Source: Epiperipatus broadwayi
Lineage: Eukaryota; Onychophora; Udeonychophora; Euonychophora; Peripatidae
Length of the DNA: 64,000 nucleotides
Direction: 5' to 3'
Assembly: GCA_028023455.1 (NCBI GenBank)
Contig: JAQFVV010012416.1
Span: 5,311,594 to 5,375,593 of the forward strand
This document shows positions 1-11,206 of the stretch, in pieces; positions within the stretch are counted from its first letter, which is position 1, and every line of letters starts with the position of its first letter. Below the pieces are notes generated by a model. It saw only the letters and a list, made by a program, of their open reading frames with translations. It made no database searches and was not told the origin of the DNA. A program made the translations under genes and the position numbers.

Positions 1-324
1 AATAGCAAACGTTTTTTGATACTATTGTAAGCAATTTATTTTAAACAGAATCCATTCTGATTATTTAGGTTTACACTAGAGGGCTCTGGAATAAAGATAA
101 CATTGTGTGAAACAAAATTACAGTATGTATAAGCATTTAGAGAAATATATATCTATCATTACATAAAATAAAATAAAAACAGAATCATTTATAAACACTT
201 CACTGCAAATAATAAATATAAAGTAAATCAAAACACTTATATATGAGAGAATATAAACCAAATGAGCTAATGCTAATGTAGTTGTTTTCAACTCTGTCTG
301 AGGCTAATTTACTATAATGTTTAA

Positions 325-462
325 ATATAGGGGATTTGAACACAGACTTTCAAATACCCTTCAACTAGCCACACTATGCCATACCACTGATACACATGAC
401 CACACACATGTAGAAAAGATAAATAATCACCAATATAGGTATTTCATGCTGAATCAGCATTG
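325..462 (-). repeat. Hammerhead repeat, truncated copy (HH1)
   Basis: Reverse-strand copy of the hammerhead family described at 1545-1955. It has the tRNA-B-box-like end (GGTTCAAATCCCC-type, here degenerate), the CATGTGTGTGGTCATG block and the 3' half of the ribozyme (GAAAT then a TTGG strand). It breaks off inside stem II, so the CTGATGAG strand is missing and it cannot self-cleave. Confidence 0.75.
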
Positions 463-879
463 TAAAATTTACTGGATGGCAAGTTTGGAATACTTTTTAA
501 ATGGAGTTTATATTAAAATGCTACTAGATGGCTCTATAGTCAGTTGATGAATGACGTTTAAAACAATTATCCGGAGGAGCTGATTGGTTAAAATTTTAAT
601 TTGATGTCAAAGTTGGTAAGAGTTTGATAGATGTAATTTTCGTGGTTGGTATAATTTATACTTTGCTTGAAGAGTAAATTGTTAATATAAATTTTATATA
701 CAAAAAATTTATAAAACAATCACAGTTTTTTAATGCACTTTGTGCAATGGTTTATTTTATTTATGATAGATATGATTGGCTAGCATTTTTCAGCTCTAAA
801 AAATAATTAGATTTATCTCTTACATAAATGTACATAACTTTATTGTCTGCTCTTGTCTTTTAAATATATATTGTGTTAA

Positions 880-958
880 AGATTTGCAGAGGTCCCTTCT
901 GTCGTTTTTTCAGGGGCATAGTTTTAAGGTTATAGCCTTAATAAATATTACTTTAAGT
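880..958 (-). repeat. Fragment of palindromic MITE (family of 45540-45793)
   Basis: Shares the motifs GCAGAGGTCCCT and AAGGTTATAGCCTTAATA with the long-TIR element at 45.6 kb and with 12430-12535. One arm only. The closely spaced AAGGTTATAGCCTT palindrome is conserved here and at 12.5 kb. Confidence 0.5.
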
Positions 959-1155
959 AACGAATATGCGCTTTATAAATATAATTATTATAACTTTATT
1001 GTGTTTATGTGAAAGATAGTTGTGATACAATTGGATTTACATTATAATCAACAATGAACGAAATTTAATCCATTATCTGGTTACTTCATATAATTTTTAA
1101 ATAAATAATAAAATACAAAATACCATTATATAACAGCAATAATTCTATAGATCTA

Positions 1156-1395
1156 TTATAACAATAATATAAAAAGGGGATTGGCAATGAAATGTGCAAT
1201 TAGTGGGTTAATGTCATCAATATTTATAAATGAATTAGAAATTCATATAAAACAGAATAATAAATCAAGAAATACTATACTATTTTAAATATGTAGATGA
1301 TATTTCAATAACTGATAGCAAATGATCTATGAATAATATTTATAATGAATTTAGTAATATAAAATATTTATATCCCTGGAAGTTAGATACAATTA
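1156..1395 (+). pseudogene. Penelope-like element reverse transcriptase palm (decayed)
   Basis: Translated with frameshifts, this gives a fingers/palm segment containing ISGLMSSIFINELE, matching the PLE pattern (GxxMSSPLSPxxANxxMxxLE), followed by KYVDDISITDS, the YxDD catalytic motif of reverse transcriptase. The frame shifts just before KYVDD. The RT would copy the element RNA into DNA at a nicked target. Later domains of the same element are seen at 2030-2262 (thumb) and 3681-4165 (GIY-YIG). The copy is dead: it has frameshifts and two large insertions. Assignment to PLE rather than LINE rests on the downstream GIY-YIG domain. Confidence 0.6.
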
Positions 1396-1544
1396 TAAAA
1401 GATTTGAACCCAAACTTTCAAGCTCCCTTCAGCTATCTAATCTATTTCATACAATTGATACACATGACCATACACATGTCAAAAATATAAATGATCTCCA
1501 ACATATGTATTTCATGCCAAACCAGCACTCATCTAAACTCCAGG
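1396..1544 (-). repeat. Hammerhead repeat, minus copy (HH2)
   Basis: Reverse copy with the B-box-like end (gatttgaaccc), the CATGTGTATGGTCATG block and a decayed ribozyme: stem II (GTGCTGG/TTGGCAT) and GAAA survive, but CTGATGAG is lost. It is flanked by inverted pieces of ATATCCCTGGA (about 1370 and 1540), so it sits in a small palindrome next to the plus copy HH3. Together they interrupt the PLE. Confidence 0.7.
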
Positions 1545-1955
1545 GATATAAAGTACACCTGTATTTAAATATTATAGATTCAACCTGTATCCTGCTCATC
1601 CAACTTCTGTGTATTTAAATGGACAAGGTCCTATTCATGAGGGGTTAGAATAACTTAAGATCAACATGGGCATGACAATAATATTGGCATCATCAAAGGA
1701 TTTGTATCATTAGATTTTCAATAGCATGGAAGGCTGAAGAGTAGGATGATGAAGTAGAGTGAAGCCTATCCATTAAGGTTTGAAATGCAAGATGATGATC
1801 TGGACCAACTGATGAGTGCTGTTTCAGCATAAAAATATGTATATTGGAAATCATTTACCTTTTTCACATGTGTGTGGTCATGTGTATCAATTGTATGAGA
1901 TATATTGGATAGCTGAAGGAAGCTTTAAAGTCTGGGTTCAAATCCCCTACAATTA
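1545..1955 (+). repeat. Hammerhead repeat, near full-length copy (HH3)
   Basis: About 410 bp. In order: a TGTATTTAAATATTA head, GTGTATTTAAATGGACAAGG, GGGCATGACAATAATATTGG, GAAGCCTATCCATTAA, the ribozyme (about 1793-1852), the GTGTGTGGTCATGTGTATCA block, and the end GGGTTCAAATCCCC. The ribozyme has CTGATGAG (1809-1816), an intact stem II, CCAA/TTGG stem I base pairs and an outer TGATC/GATCA-type stem I. The GAAA box is AAAA here, which should kill cleavage. The same block order recurs at 38.4, 40.8, 53.8 and 54.7 kb, which defines the unit. Confidence 0.8.

Positions 1956-2014
<59 letters not shown>
1953..2014. repeat. (AT)n(GA)n microsatellite
   Basis: About 20 AT dinucleotides followed directly by about 10 GA dinucleotides, adjoining the 3' end of HH3. 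Confidence 0.95.
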
Positions 2015-2029
2015 TCAACATAGGTAATG

Positions 2030-2262
2030 ATAACAAAATTATATTAAAACAATTCATTAAGGATGATAAATTTAGGAAAAATAATTTCTATAGATTCACA
2101 ATATAAAAGATAACAATTATTAAATTTTTTAAATATAAAAAGATAAATATAATATAGATAAAAATGTAACTAATTTACAAAAGGAACAGTTTATTAAATT
2201 ATACGAAAACTATGGCTATAACTCTAGAAATATTAAATATGTACATTTTACTTACAAACTAT
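2030..2262 (+). pseudogene. Penelope-like element thumb region (decayed)
   Basis: Continues the PLE after the hammerhead insertions. The translation includes KLYENYGYNSRNIKYVHFTY, the typical PLE region after the palm (a short helix, then NGY-x-I). It ends at TTACAAACTAT (2252-2262), which is repeated at 3675-3685. Removing the intervening 1.4 kb with one copy of the 11-mer lets the frame run on in register, so this is a filled insertion site. Confidence 0.5.
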
Positions 2263-2796
2263 TTATAAATCAGCATTTATTTTTTATAGCGTCTGTATAC
2301 AATTGTAATCACATTCATATCAGCTTTTTCAAACCAAATTGTGCAAACGCTTTTTGCGAGTGTTAAATAATAAATGAATACCCTCTGACCCATACAAGAT
2401 ATAGAATTTATGCAGCAATAAAAGGAATCCTCTTATTACTACGACTCAAATATTTATATATGAGCAAATCTGAAGTACTGGCACAGAAGGTGTGACTATA
2501 GAACAGTCACTTTGAATTACTATATATAACTTATGAATGAATGATGCTGATGAAATTTACTAGAATTTACTGAACGTCATTCCAACTGAAATTAATCATA
2601 TATATAAATCAGCATTTATTTTTTATAGCGTCTGTATACAATTGTAATCACATTCATATCGGCTTTTTCAAACCAAATTGTGCAAACGCTTTTTGCGAGT
2701 GTTAAATAATAAATGAATACCCTCTGACCCATACAAGATATAGAATTTATGCAGCAATAAAAGGAATCCTCTTATTACTACGACTCAAATATTTGT
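2263..2796 (-). repeat. 339-bp satellite, inverted sub-array (about 1.6 units)
   Basis: Two partial units in reverse orientation. The CAGCATTTAT block recurs at 2271 and 2610, exactly 339 bp apart. Each unit contains the hairpin GTGACTATAGAACAGTCAC. It meets the forward sub-array at 2796/2797 in a tail-to-tail junction within CAAATATTTGTGACTG. Confidence 0.9.
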
Positions 2797-3680
2797 GACT
2801 GTTCTATAGTCACACCTTCTGTGCCAGTACTTCAGATTTGCTAATATATAAATATTTGAGTCATAGTAATAAGAGGATTCCTTTTATTGCTGCATAAATT
2901 CTATATCTTGTATGGGTCAGAGGGTATTCATTTATTATTTAACACTCGCAAAAAGCGTTTGCACAATTTGGTTTGAAAAAGCCGATATGAATGTGATTAC
3001 AATTGTATAAAGATGCTATAAAAAATAAATGCTGATTTATATATATGATTAATTTCAGTTGGAATGATGTTCAGTAAATTCTAGTAAATTTCATCGGTGT
3101 CATTCATTCATAAGTTATATATAGTAATTCAAAGTGACTGTTCTATAGTCACACCTTCTGTGCCAGTACTTCAGATTTGCTCATATATAAATATTTGAGT
3201 CGTAGTAATAAGAGGATTCCTTTTATTGCTGCATAAATTCTATATCTTGTATGGGTCAGAGGGTATTCATTTATTATTTAACACTCGCAAAAAGCGTTTG
3301 CACAATTTGGTTTGAAAAAGCCGATATGAATGTGATTACAATTGTATACAGATGCTATAAAAAATAAATGCTGATTTATATATATGATTAATTTCAGTTG
3401 GAATGACGTTCAGTAAATTCTAGTAAATTTCATCGGCGTCATTCATTCATAAGTTATATATAGTAATTCAAAGTGACTGTTCTATAGTCACACCTTCTGT
3501 GCCAGTACTTCAGATTTGCTCATATATAAATATTTGAGTCGTAGTAATAAGAGGATTCCTTTTATTGCTGCATAAATTCTATATCTTGTATGGGTCAGAG
3601 GGTATTCATTTATTATTTAACACTCGCAAAAAGTGTTTGCACAATTTGGTTTGAAAAAGCCGATATGAATGTGATTACAA
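2797..3680 (+). repeat. 339-bp satellite, forward sub-array (about 2.6 units)
   Basis: CAGATTTGCT starts at 2833, 3172 and 3511, a constant 339-bp period. Units differ by only a few substitutions, so the array is young or homogenised. No open frame runs through the unit and I found no complete hammerhead core on either strand. The array ends at GATTACAA, where the PLE sequence resumes. Confidence 0.92.
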
Positions 3681-4165
3681 ACTATCTAAATTAAATGATG
3701 GTAATAATATTTATATTTTAAATAATAATAATAATTATAATAATAATACTTCTAATAAAAACTGGATAAAACTTTCATACTATCCTTAAACGTATAATAT
3801 ATTAATAAAAAATAAAAATCATATAGATAAAATCATAAACATTGGATGAACAGATAGTAAAAATCTAGACAAATTAATCAATAATTATAAAAGATGATAT
3901 AAATTTAAAAAGGAATTGTGTATAACATTAATTGTGGAAATTGCAATATGATTTAATGTAGATATTCAGGAAATAACTGGATAAAAGAACAAAAACAAAA
4001 CATAACAATGCACTTAGTAGAAGATGTGATAAGCTAGCAATATATATTCACTATTTAAAATATGAACATAAAATAGATTATAAAAAAGATAAAAACTTTT
4101 AAACTATATCAAAGAACCTAATTGAAGAGTATATGAAACTAAAATGATGTTAACTAGAATAAACA
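3681..4165 (+). pseudogene. Penelope-like element GIY-YIG endonuclease (decayed)
   Basis: Distal part of the PLE begun at 1156. Around 3925-3980 the translation reads INCGNCNMI, then YSGNN after a stop. This is the CxxC-linker and the degenerate Y(I/V)Gx(T/S)G box of the PLE GIY-YIG endonuclease, which nicks the target for priming. A lysine/asparagine-rich tail follows to about 4160. Several stops make it non-functional. It differs from the intact GIY-YIG at 41.6 kb, so it is a second PLE lineage. Confidence 0.55.
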
Positions 4166-4538
4166 TAATATAAATATAATATATAAAATATCAATCAGTT
4201 TAATTAATAATTCATCGATTAAAAATGAATTGAAAATTATATACTATATATGGTATATTTTTATATAATTATTGTATGCTGTTTAACAGATAAATTTTAC
4301 TTTTCTATGGTACATTTATAAATATTATTTTTTCCTCCATTTATTTTTAGTTCTAATTAATTTTAGACTAAAAAAACTAATAGATCTCACTATTCATGCT
4401 ATGGAAATCGAAGCTTTACAATATGAAAAAGACATAAAATATTTGCTGAAAAAAGCTTTTAGCATCATTGTTATAATATATATATATATATATATAATTG
4501 CTGTTATGTAATGATATTTTATGTTATATTATTTACTT

Positions 4539-4740
4539 AATTATAATTATGCACTCTTTCATATATATTAGTGAAGCTATAGTTATTTAAATATTTAAGA
4601 TTTATAAGCTTAGCGCTTTTGGGATGTAACTTAGGATCCCATACTCATAGCTTTAAAATGATAATTCTATTGTTATTCATTTATGCAAATGTATTTGAAT
4701 ATCTTCACTAATATATGCGAAAGAATGCATAATTATAATT
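4539..4740. mobile_element. Foldback element, about 38-bp arms
   Basis: Imperfect inverted arms at 4539-4576 and 4703-4740 (AATTATGCA...TTAGTGAAG against CTTCACTAATATATG...). They enclose about 125 bp containing GGATGTAACTTAGGATCCC. No coding capacity. MITE-like; I did not find a clear target-site duplication. Confidence 0.6.
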
Positions 4741-5065
4741 ACAATTTTAATAGTGAAGAAAAAAGACATACTTATTATTTACTTTAAAAAAAATTTTTAA
4801 ATCTGAAGAAGGCTGCTAGCTAGTCAAAACAGTCATGAGCAAAATCTTGTGAAAACAGTATTAAGATAAGTGTATTTTTTTCTGTAAAGATTTAATAAAA
4901 GTAACCCAATAAGAGTGGAAAAGTTTTGGGTTTTTTAACCATTTTGTATATGACACCCCCTTGAATCGCAACCCCTTGAAAAATCTGTTCTGATTTTGTT
5001 TATAGATAAAATTACATTTGTTGCAAAATAATTTATTTATTGAAAAATATATACATAGATTTAAC

Positions 5066-5157
5066 TTTATTGTTAAAAGGTTGCCTTAACAACAGTTTGA
5101 AATTGTTGATTGTTAATGATATTGAGATTGTTGAAGTGTTGACTGGCTTTTAATACA
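5066..5157 (+). repeat. ~350-bp hairpin repeat, end fragment
   Basis: GGTTGCCTTAACAACAG followed by GATTGTTAATGATATTG and GTTGACTGGCTTTTAAT, the same terminal block as at 7727-7800 and 23639-23700. Confidence 0.75.
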
Positions 5158-5489
5158 TGCAAAACAATATTTCACTTTTTAATGGAAAGGATGTTGTTGC
5201 TTGTTCATAATACTTTCGAAAGAAGCTCTTTTTTTTGAAAGAGCCACATATAAATCATCACATGAATTTAAGTAATTTCTGGCTTTTGTTTTTATCTGTT
5301 AGGTGTTGAAAATCCTATTTTACACAGATAGATGGTGTCACACAATAGTATCTGCAATCCTGCTTTTCCCCATTGTGGATAAGATTCTGTGTACATGAGA
5401 ATTGTTGTATGTCCAATTTTTCAAATTCTATTTGAATATGTGCATTAGCTTGTATTTCAATAAGATCATCTTTTATTAAATCACTGTTG

Positions 5490-6884
5490 TCCATTGAATT
5501 TAGGTCAAATAGTTAATAAATCTAGTATCCATCTCTGAACTTTGCTAATATTTCCTGAGAAAAAATATTCATGAAATAATTCACTCAATTGTTGTAAAGG
5601 TATTGGAACTTCAGGTATATTTGTGTTTTTCTCATTTTCCAGAATGATTGAATCAAGCAAGGGAAAATTTGCAATATTCTCCTTTTCCACCCGACTTATC
5701 CACATTTTTAATTTTTCAATACATAAAGATATTTTTTCACTACTGTTATTATGTTCATAACATATCCTTGCATTGGTGTGTTTAATTCATTCAGGTGACT
5801 GAATATATCTGCTAAGTAGGCTAGTCGAAGTCTTGCCTCTTTTTTTTTTCAAAAGCTTTAACTAAATCACAGTTTTTGTTAGTAAGTAACTGTATAATTT
5901 CCTCATGTAATTCAAAAACTCTGATTAGCCTTGGAGAGCCACCATATTTCAGTGTGATAAAGAACCACAGTATGAGAAGCACTGATTTTTTGATTAAGTG
6001 TTCATCCTTGTATTATATGTACTGCGGTAGCTAAATGTTGCTTTAAATTCTTTAGAAAAGCTTTCAATGCAAGTGCATGATAGTACAACATGCAATGTGT
6101 TATTGTAACTTGTGGTACTTCTGTTTTGATGTATGGAAAAAATGCAGAGTTTTTGCCCAACATTGCAGGGGCCCTATCAGTGCAAATTAAGCCTGTCACA
6201 TTTATTGGTACATGATGTTTAAAAAAAAGTCTTTGATGTAATAAAAAACATCAATTGCTTTTGACATCAACATCAGGGACTCACAAAATAAAAATTATTC
6301 CAGCATTTCTCTTTCCTTGATGTATTGCACAAATTACTAACAACTGATTGCAATTATTAACATCAATTGGCACATCCAGTTGAATACCCACTTTTAGAAG
6401 ACTGGTATTGATATTGTCTACTACATGCTGTAAATTATGATCATTGAGATCTTCAATGCATGGATTTAATAACATCATACATAATAAAATCTACTAAATT
6501 GTCTTTTGTGCTTCAGAACATAATAGAATTTTCACAACTTCTACTGCACATGGTTTTATTAATTCCTCGGTATATTGTATAAACTTTTTTTTTTAGTACA
6601 CTGCTATGACACTTGATAAGAAGATTCTAACAAGAGCTTTTGAATTGCTGCAACATTAAATTTTGTGATAATATTACTGGTATTAAATTGTGCCTTCTTC
6701 GACTTCAAGATGTTAAAACTATGTTCTGCAGCTTCAAGACCATACTGATTGATGGTTTAAAATTAAATTTTGAAAATATCTTGCAAATTAAAATGCATTG
6801 TGGTCACTGCATACCATCACTTTCTATTGCACAAGTGAACCCATAAGCATCATAATTGTCTTTCCATTGACGTTTCTTTGACAT
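5490..6884 (-). pseudogene. hAT transposase, ZBED5/FAM200-like (pseudogene)
   Basis: Read from ATG at 6884, the N-terminus is MSKKRQWKDNYDAYGFTC, then a stop, then PQCILICK: the start of the BED zinc finger of ZBED5-like transposases. At 6281-6478 come IQLDVPIDVNNCNQLLV and IHQGKRN, the DEST-like block (family LDESTDVSxxAQLLV) with the catalytic acidic site changed. At 6002-6199 comes ICTDRAPAMLGKNSAF (family CTDGAPAMLG), then HCMLYYHALALK and LATAVHII. Next are VLYHTEIWWLSK (family HTEVRWLSRG) at about 5940-5980, RLAYLADIFSHLNELN at about 5780, and a C-terminal dimerisation tail at 5505-5705. Domain order is complete, but stops and frameshifts separate every block. Such proteins cut and paste DNA in the nucleus. 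Confidence 0.88.
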
Positions 6885-7396
6885 AGTGGTGGTTACTACA
6901 ATCAATAAAATAGTAATCAGAATTATATATAAAAAATAATAATTATAATTTTTCAAAATTTATGAAAAAAAAAGACTTACATTTGTGTAATCAATTGATC
7001 TTATCTGATATGCTTTAATCACTGATTAATGTCGACAGATTAAAGGAAATTAATTTGTTTCTGTATCAAATTGCCTTGTTAATATTCGTACTCAGAGTAT
7101 GTAACAATTTTTTTTTTCTTTCTTTTCTGGATACAGAAGTTTTTAAATTATTATTTAAATATTTTATTATAAAGTACATCCTACTTTTAAAATATAGTTT
7201 CTTCACTTTTTCATCACATTGTATAAGATTTGATTCATTTAATAAATTTTTAATACAATTTTATATTAAAAATTATTATATCATGTTATAATTATATTTA
7301 ATATAAGACAGCTTTAACTTTTATATCACACATTTAAACGTTAGAAACTTCTCTCCCACCCTCAGGGATGCATGCACTTCAGATTAAGAAACACTG

Positions 7397-7810
7397 TCTT
7401 GTTGATTGTTAATGATATTGGGATTGTCTAAGTGTTGACTCGCTTTTAAAGATTACTTATAAACCGATTTATCCTTGAACACTGTTACACTTATTATTTA
7501 AGTAACACTTTGGAATAATTTGGAAATCATAATTGCAGTTTGTAATTTTATAATTGACTATTTATTAGTCTGCATTCAGAACATGATATATTTACCTGAT
7601 TTACAAGGTTTATTTAAACTTCTTTGTATCAATAATTTCAATTTCTGTCATCAAGTTACAATCTTTAGTATCTATATAACTATATAAGCATATTAATAAA
7701 GGTGGGATTCCACCTTTATTGTTAAAAGGAGGTTGCCTTGACAACAGTTTGAAATTGTTGATTGTTAATGATATTGGGATTGCCTAAGTATTGATTGGCT
7801 TTTAATTATA
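7397..7810 (+). repeat. ~350-bp hairpin repeat, 1.2 units
   Basis: Starts directly at the hAT end with GTTGATTGTTAATG (7401), which recurs at 7757, 356 bp later. The interior includes TAAGTAACACTTTGG and TTAGTCTGCATTCAGAA. Just before the second block lies the hairpin AAAGGTGG-GATT-CCACCTTT (about 7698-7717). The end GGCTTTTAATTATATATA runs into a TA tract. This is a partial tandem arrangement like that at 23.2 kb. Family unknown to me. Confidence 0.8.
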
Positions 7811-8009
7811 TATATATATTGAACCGTGTTCGAATGTGTGCATTCGAAACACCGGTCTCTTAGGCAGAGAAGAACATACTCAGAGAGTATGTATGCCCAA
7901 ACGATAGCTATAAAGTATATAACTAGCATTACATTTCCAGGACATAGCTTCTTCTCGGCTGTTGAGTTCAACACCAAATCCAAAGCACTTTTTTGTTTGT
8001 GTATAAACA

Positions 8010-8018
8010 CGGGCGCCA
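8010..8018 (-). promoter_or_regulatory. Possible retroelement primer-binding site
   Basis: TGGCGCCCG on the minus strand matches the 3' end complement of lysine-type tRNAs used by many LTR elements. The next bases (TGTTTA) diverge. It lies 2 nt after a CA dinucleotide, as expected for an LTR/PBS junction. Confidence 0.3.
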
Positions 8019-8671
8019 GCTGTTTATTCTAAAAGAATACTAAAAGAATAGACAATGCACTTTGAACAGTGGCCGCTAACTCAACGCCTAAATCCATAAC
8101 TAGCTCAGCTGTTTGTAATCACTAATAGATTATACTTCATTAGTGGTTAAAAGAATTGTAAAAGGAATTTATAAAAGAGATTGATAAAAGAATTTGGTAA
8201 AAGAATTGATAAAAAGAATTGACCGACAAATAAAGTTTAATTTTAAAGACAATTTATTAACTAACATTTATTTACTAAATTTAAACATTTTATAATTCTA
8301 ATAAAAACACACGCATATTTTTAAATTAACATTTCTAAACTAGTTTAAATATTCTTGTATATTTTCATAACCGAACACTGGTATTTATCTAATTTAACCA
8401 ATAATATTGATATAAGGATCACGCACATATTAACTTATGCACACACATAATAATAATAAAGTATTACATAGCATTTGAAATTTAAACACACATATCAATC
8501 ATTCATTTATGTATGATATCGAGTTCATATAATTAGACTCTTGGAGGATTCACACGAATTAATGAAATGCAATGGCTATTACAGTATAAACGAAAATAAG
8601 CAAATGTTTTACCTAGGATTTTGAACGTAGATTTAACACTTTGTTTTCTTCTTGTTTGTTGTTTCTTCCAG

Positions 8672-8922
8672 TATGAATGGTTTCAGTATGAATGCTTCCA
8701 GCTGGCTGGGACGTTTCCTTGATGAGTTTCCTTATTATTCACGATTATTACTATTGGAGACAATTAGATACTGACGGAGATTTTCTAAGTTGTTACATTG
8801 ACATTATTTCACGGGCAGATCTTGCTGTTTTCATCGGACTTTTTAGGCTGTGGAGAGGTGTGAATTCCCAAAATCTTCTCAACACTGCATTTTGTTTGTT
8901 AACTGACTCAATTAATTTCTGA
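8672..8922 (+). other. Exon-like segment with two overlapping ORFs
   Basis: A long pyrimidine tract (8640-8668) precedes the acceptor CCAG at 8668-8671. Immediately after it an ATG at 8673 opens 33 codons (MNGFSMNASSWLGRFLDEFP...) to a stop at 8772. In another frame an ORF runs 8692-8922 (76 codons, including DTDGDFLSCYID). Neither matches a family I know. The block may be an untranslated or LTR-derived exon; it is recorded because the splice acceptor is unusually good for this window. Confidence 0.25.
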
Positions 8923-9130
8923 ACTGCACTACTCAATTACTTTTGTTAACTGATTACTGTCCGATAAAAAAAAGTATTTATACCTGCACCTTGTTGTCTT
9001 TCTAATATCTCCGGCAAAGATCTGTTGTCAAATTCCAGTGATAATCATTTGATAAACGTGTTTTGGAAGATTGCTTAATTAGTAATAGCCATGCAATAAA
9101 ACGTGTTGTTTTATTTTATTAATAGCCATT

Positions 9131-11093
9131 GCCGTGTTTTTAATGATAATCTTCTTTTATTTCACATACATTTTATTTATTTACAAATCGCACATATATA
9201 TGCACATATATTTTTAATACAATTTACTATTTAGTTTTAACATTATTTTTTCTTTAATTAAACTTGAATGAAAAGAGATTTGTATGTTTTAACTTTTTAA
9301 ATCATATTTTTACGAATACTAATAAAAACTCTTTACTTCCTTTTATAACCCTTAGTTTAATTTCTCTAACGAAACACCCTTCTCCCCTTCTGAAATTAAT
9401 GATAGAAAACTATTTGATTCTTATCTTTTCCGAAAACAAGCTGCAATAAACTCAACATTTAATTTTATGTTTCTCTTTTATGAAAAATTACTTTAATAAT
9501 TTAATTTTAGAAAAAATTATATGTGCCTATATCAATATAGGTACAATATATAATATCAAAGATATTTTTAAAAAAAATTAGTAAAATGACTACAGACAAT
9601 TTAAATAATTTACTGAAATAAAAACAGCAATTTAATATTTAATTGATATATAAAAGATAATTATGTTGTCTTACATTGCCATTTTTCTTTTATAATAAGT
9701 AGTGTTAATACAGGGTTTTTAAAAAAAGCAGTTTCTGTGGGACTGCTTTTATTGATTTTTTAAGTTTAAAAAATCTGAAGAAATCAGCATTCTAAGATCT
9801 TTACTGTATTGCTTATGATAGAAAACATACCCACAAGTCTAGTTTTCATGCACAGCTTTTGAAATAAGAGAAATATGATTTTATGCTTATATTTATAAAA
9901 TATTTTTCAACTATTTATCTTTTATTTTTAGAAAGAGAAGTTAATAAAGCTGACCATAATATAAAGAAAACTACAGCTTGTATGTATGTCATTATCTTTT
10001 AGAATTGACAGTGTTAAAATCTTTTCAAATAGTGTAATAATTATAAACCAAATATAAGATTTTAACTGTTATTATCTACACTTAATTGTTAAAATTTCTA
10101 TTGGTAGATTGAATTAAAGTTCCAAATTTTTACTTGATCAATTACAAAATCAGCAGGAAAAATTATATTTGTCTTTTAAAATAATATTAGTTTTAATTTA
10201 GTTTCTAAAATGAAAATTTCTATTTACAATTGGCTAAAATAATCTCTAGCAGTCAGCATAAAATATATTTTTGTCATCCAATTACAAATTGCAACCATAC
10301 ATCATTGATTTCTTTGTCAACTTGTTTTTTTGTAAAAGTAAATATTTTCTACTAAAATCTGAATTATTCTTTTAAAATAAATAATATTTTACAAATATTT
10401 TGTAAAAAAAAATAATGTATAAAAAAAGGATAGAAACTGAACTGTCAAAATCAATAGCAGGTACTCTCCTGTGAAGAAAATAAGAAACTTCCAGTCAGTG
10501 CCTTAGAAGGCAGGTTCTTGCATCACTGTTGTAGTGTTAAATTTAAATATTACTGATTTATTAGCTTTAAAAAAATCTGAAAATGTCAGCATTATTCTGT
10601 ACAGTTTTTTCTATAAAATAAATAAAAAATTCAGCAAAACAATATTAAAAATTGAGATTAGAGAGTGAGTTAAAGATGTGAACACATTGATGTGGTCCAT
10701 TCTGAAAAAAAGTTAAAGTAAAATTTAATAAATTTATCATAAATCTGTATTCATTCACAATTAAAACAAATATTTACAATAAAAAAGAATTTGTTCATTT
10801 CCTAAAAGAGTGTTTATTCTAATATTGTTGATAATGTTTATGATACATTGTTCGTATTTACAAGTCAGTTTTTAAATATTTTAAAAGGTCAAATATGATA
10901 TTTTAGAACATTATTTATTTATAAAATTAGATTAAAAAGAAATCAAGTCCAATTTTTTGAGTTTTAGTAGAAAATAAAAATTTTAAACAAAAGTGAAAGA
11001 TTGGTCATTTTCCAAAACTGACAAGGTGGAACTAAAAAATATCCAAATTTGACAGGATTAATAGAAAAGTTGTAGACCTCTATTTTGAAACAC
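9131..11093. other. AT-rich non-coding stretch
   Basis: No gene, tRNA or clear mobile element seen. Two loosely similar passages (about 9715-9800 and 10540-10600) share AAAAAATCTGAA...TCAGCATT and may be an old duplicated repeat. GCAGTTTCTGTGGGACTGC at about 9728 is a short hairpin. Confidence 0.5.
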
Positions 11094-11103
11094 TTAAGAC
11101 TTT

Positions 11104-11196
11104 CATGTTTCAAAGCATCAGCTGGGAAGCGAACCCAGGACAACTGCTTGTAAGGCAGCTGTGCTAACCACTCGGCCACCAACACTTGACAAACAA
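11104..11196 (-). mobile_element. Short tRNA-derived SINE (Val-TAC-like head)
   Basis: The minus strand folds as a cloverleaf: acceptor GTGTTGG against CTGATGC with wobble pairs, anticodon arm GCTGC-CTTACAA-GCAGT (anticodon TAC), T arm CTGGG-TTCGCTT-CCCAG. It is bounded by the 10-bp direct repeat TTAAGACTTT at 11094-11103 and 11197-11206, a target-site duplication, so it was retroposed. The whole insert is only 93 bp, essentially tRNA plus a few bases. Internal A and B boxes could support Pol III transcription. Confidence 0.8.
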
Positions 11197-11206
11197 TTAA
11201 GACTTT

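Larger units (their letters stand above)
4921..7396 (-). mobile_element. hAT-type DNA transposon relic
   Basis: Bracketed by degenerate terminal inverted repeats. The right end reads on the minus strand CAGTGTTTCTTAATCTGAAG, the classic start of Charlie/ZBED-like hAT elements. The left end has the decayed TTTTTTAACC and GACACCCCCTTGAATCGC blocks usual just inside such TIRs. The interior carries the transposase pseudogene at 5490-6884. A fragment of the ~350-bp repeat lies at 5066-5157 inside the left end. The 8-bp target duplication cannot be matched. Confidence 0.65.
7820..9130 (-). mobile_element. LTR-retrotransposon-like fragment
   Basis: A less AT-rich block. On the minus strand AATAAACA-GC is followed by TGGCGCCCG (8010-8018), a plausible tRNA primer-binding site immediately after an LTR ending in CA. 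The LTR would then lie at about 8020-9130 and the leader at 7820-8010. The leader contains the palindrome TTCGAATG-TGTG-CATTCGAA. The leader frame 7765-8010 (81 codons) has no recognisable gag features. No integrase or RT is seen, so this is at best a solo or truncated element. Confidence 0.3.

Noticed and set aside
2263-3680. Hammerhead core in the 339-bp satellite
   Set aside because: CTGATGA occurs in only one unit (others CCGATGA) and no stem II with a following GAAA can be folded.
7650-7720. Hammerhead in the ~350-bp repeat (minus strand TTGATGA...GAAAT)
   Set aside because: The 23-kb copy has TTGACCA at this position and stem II does not form in either copy.
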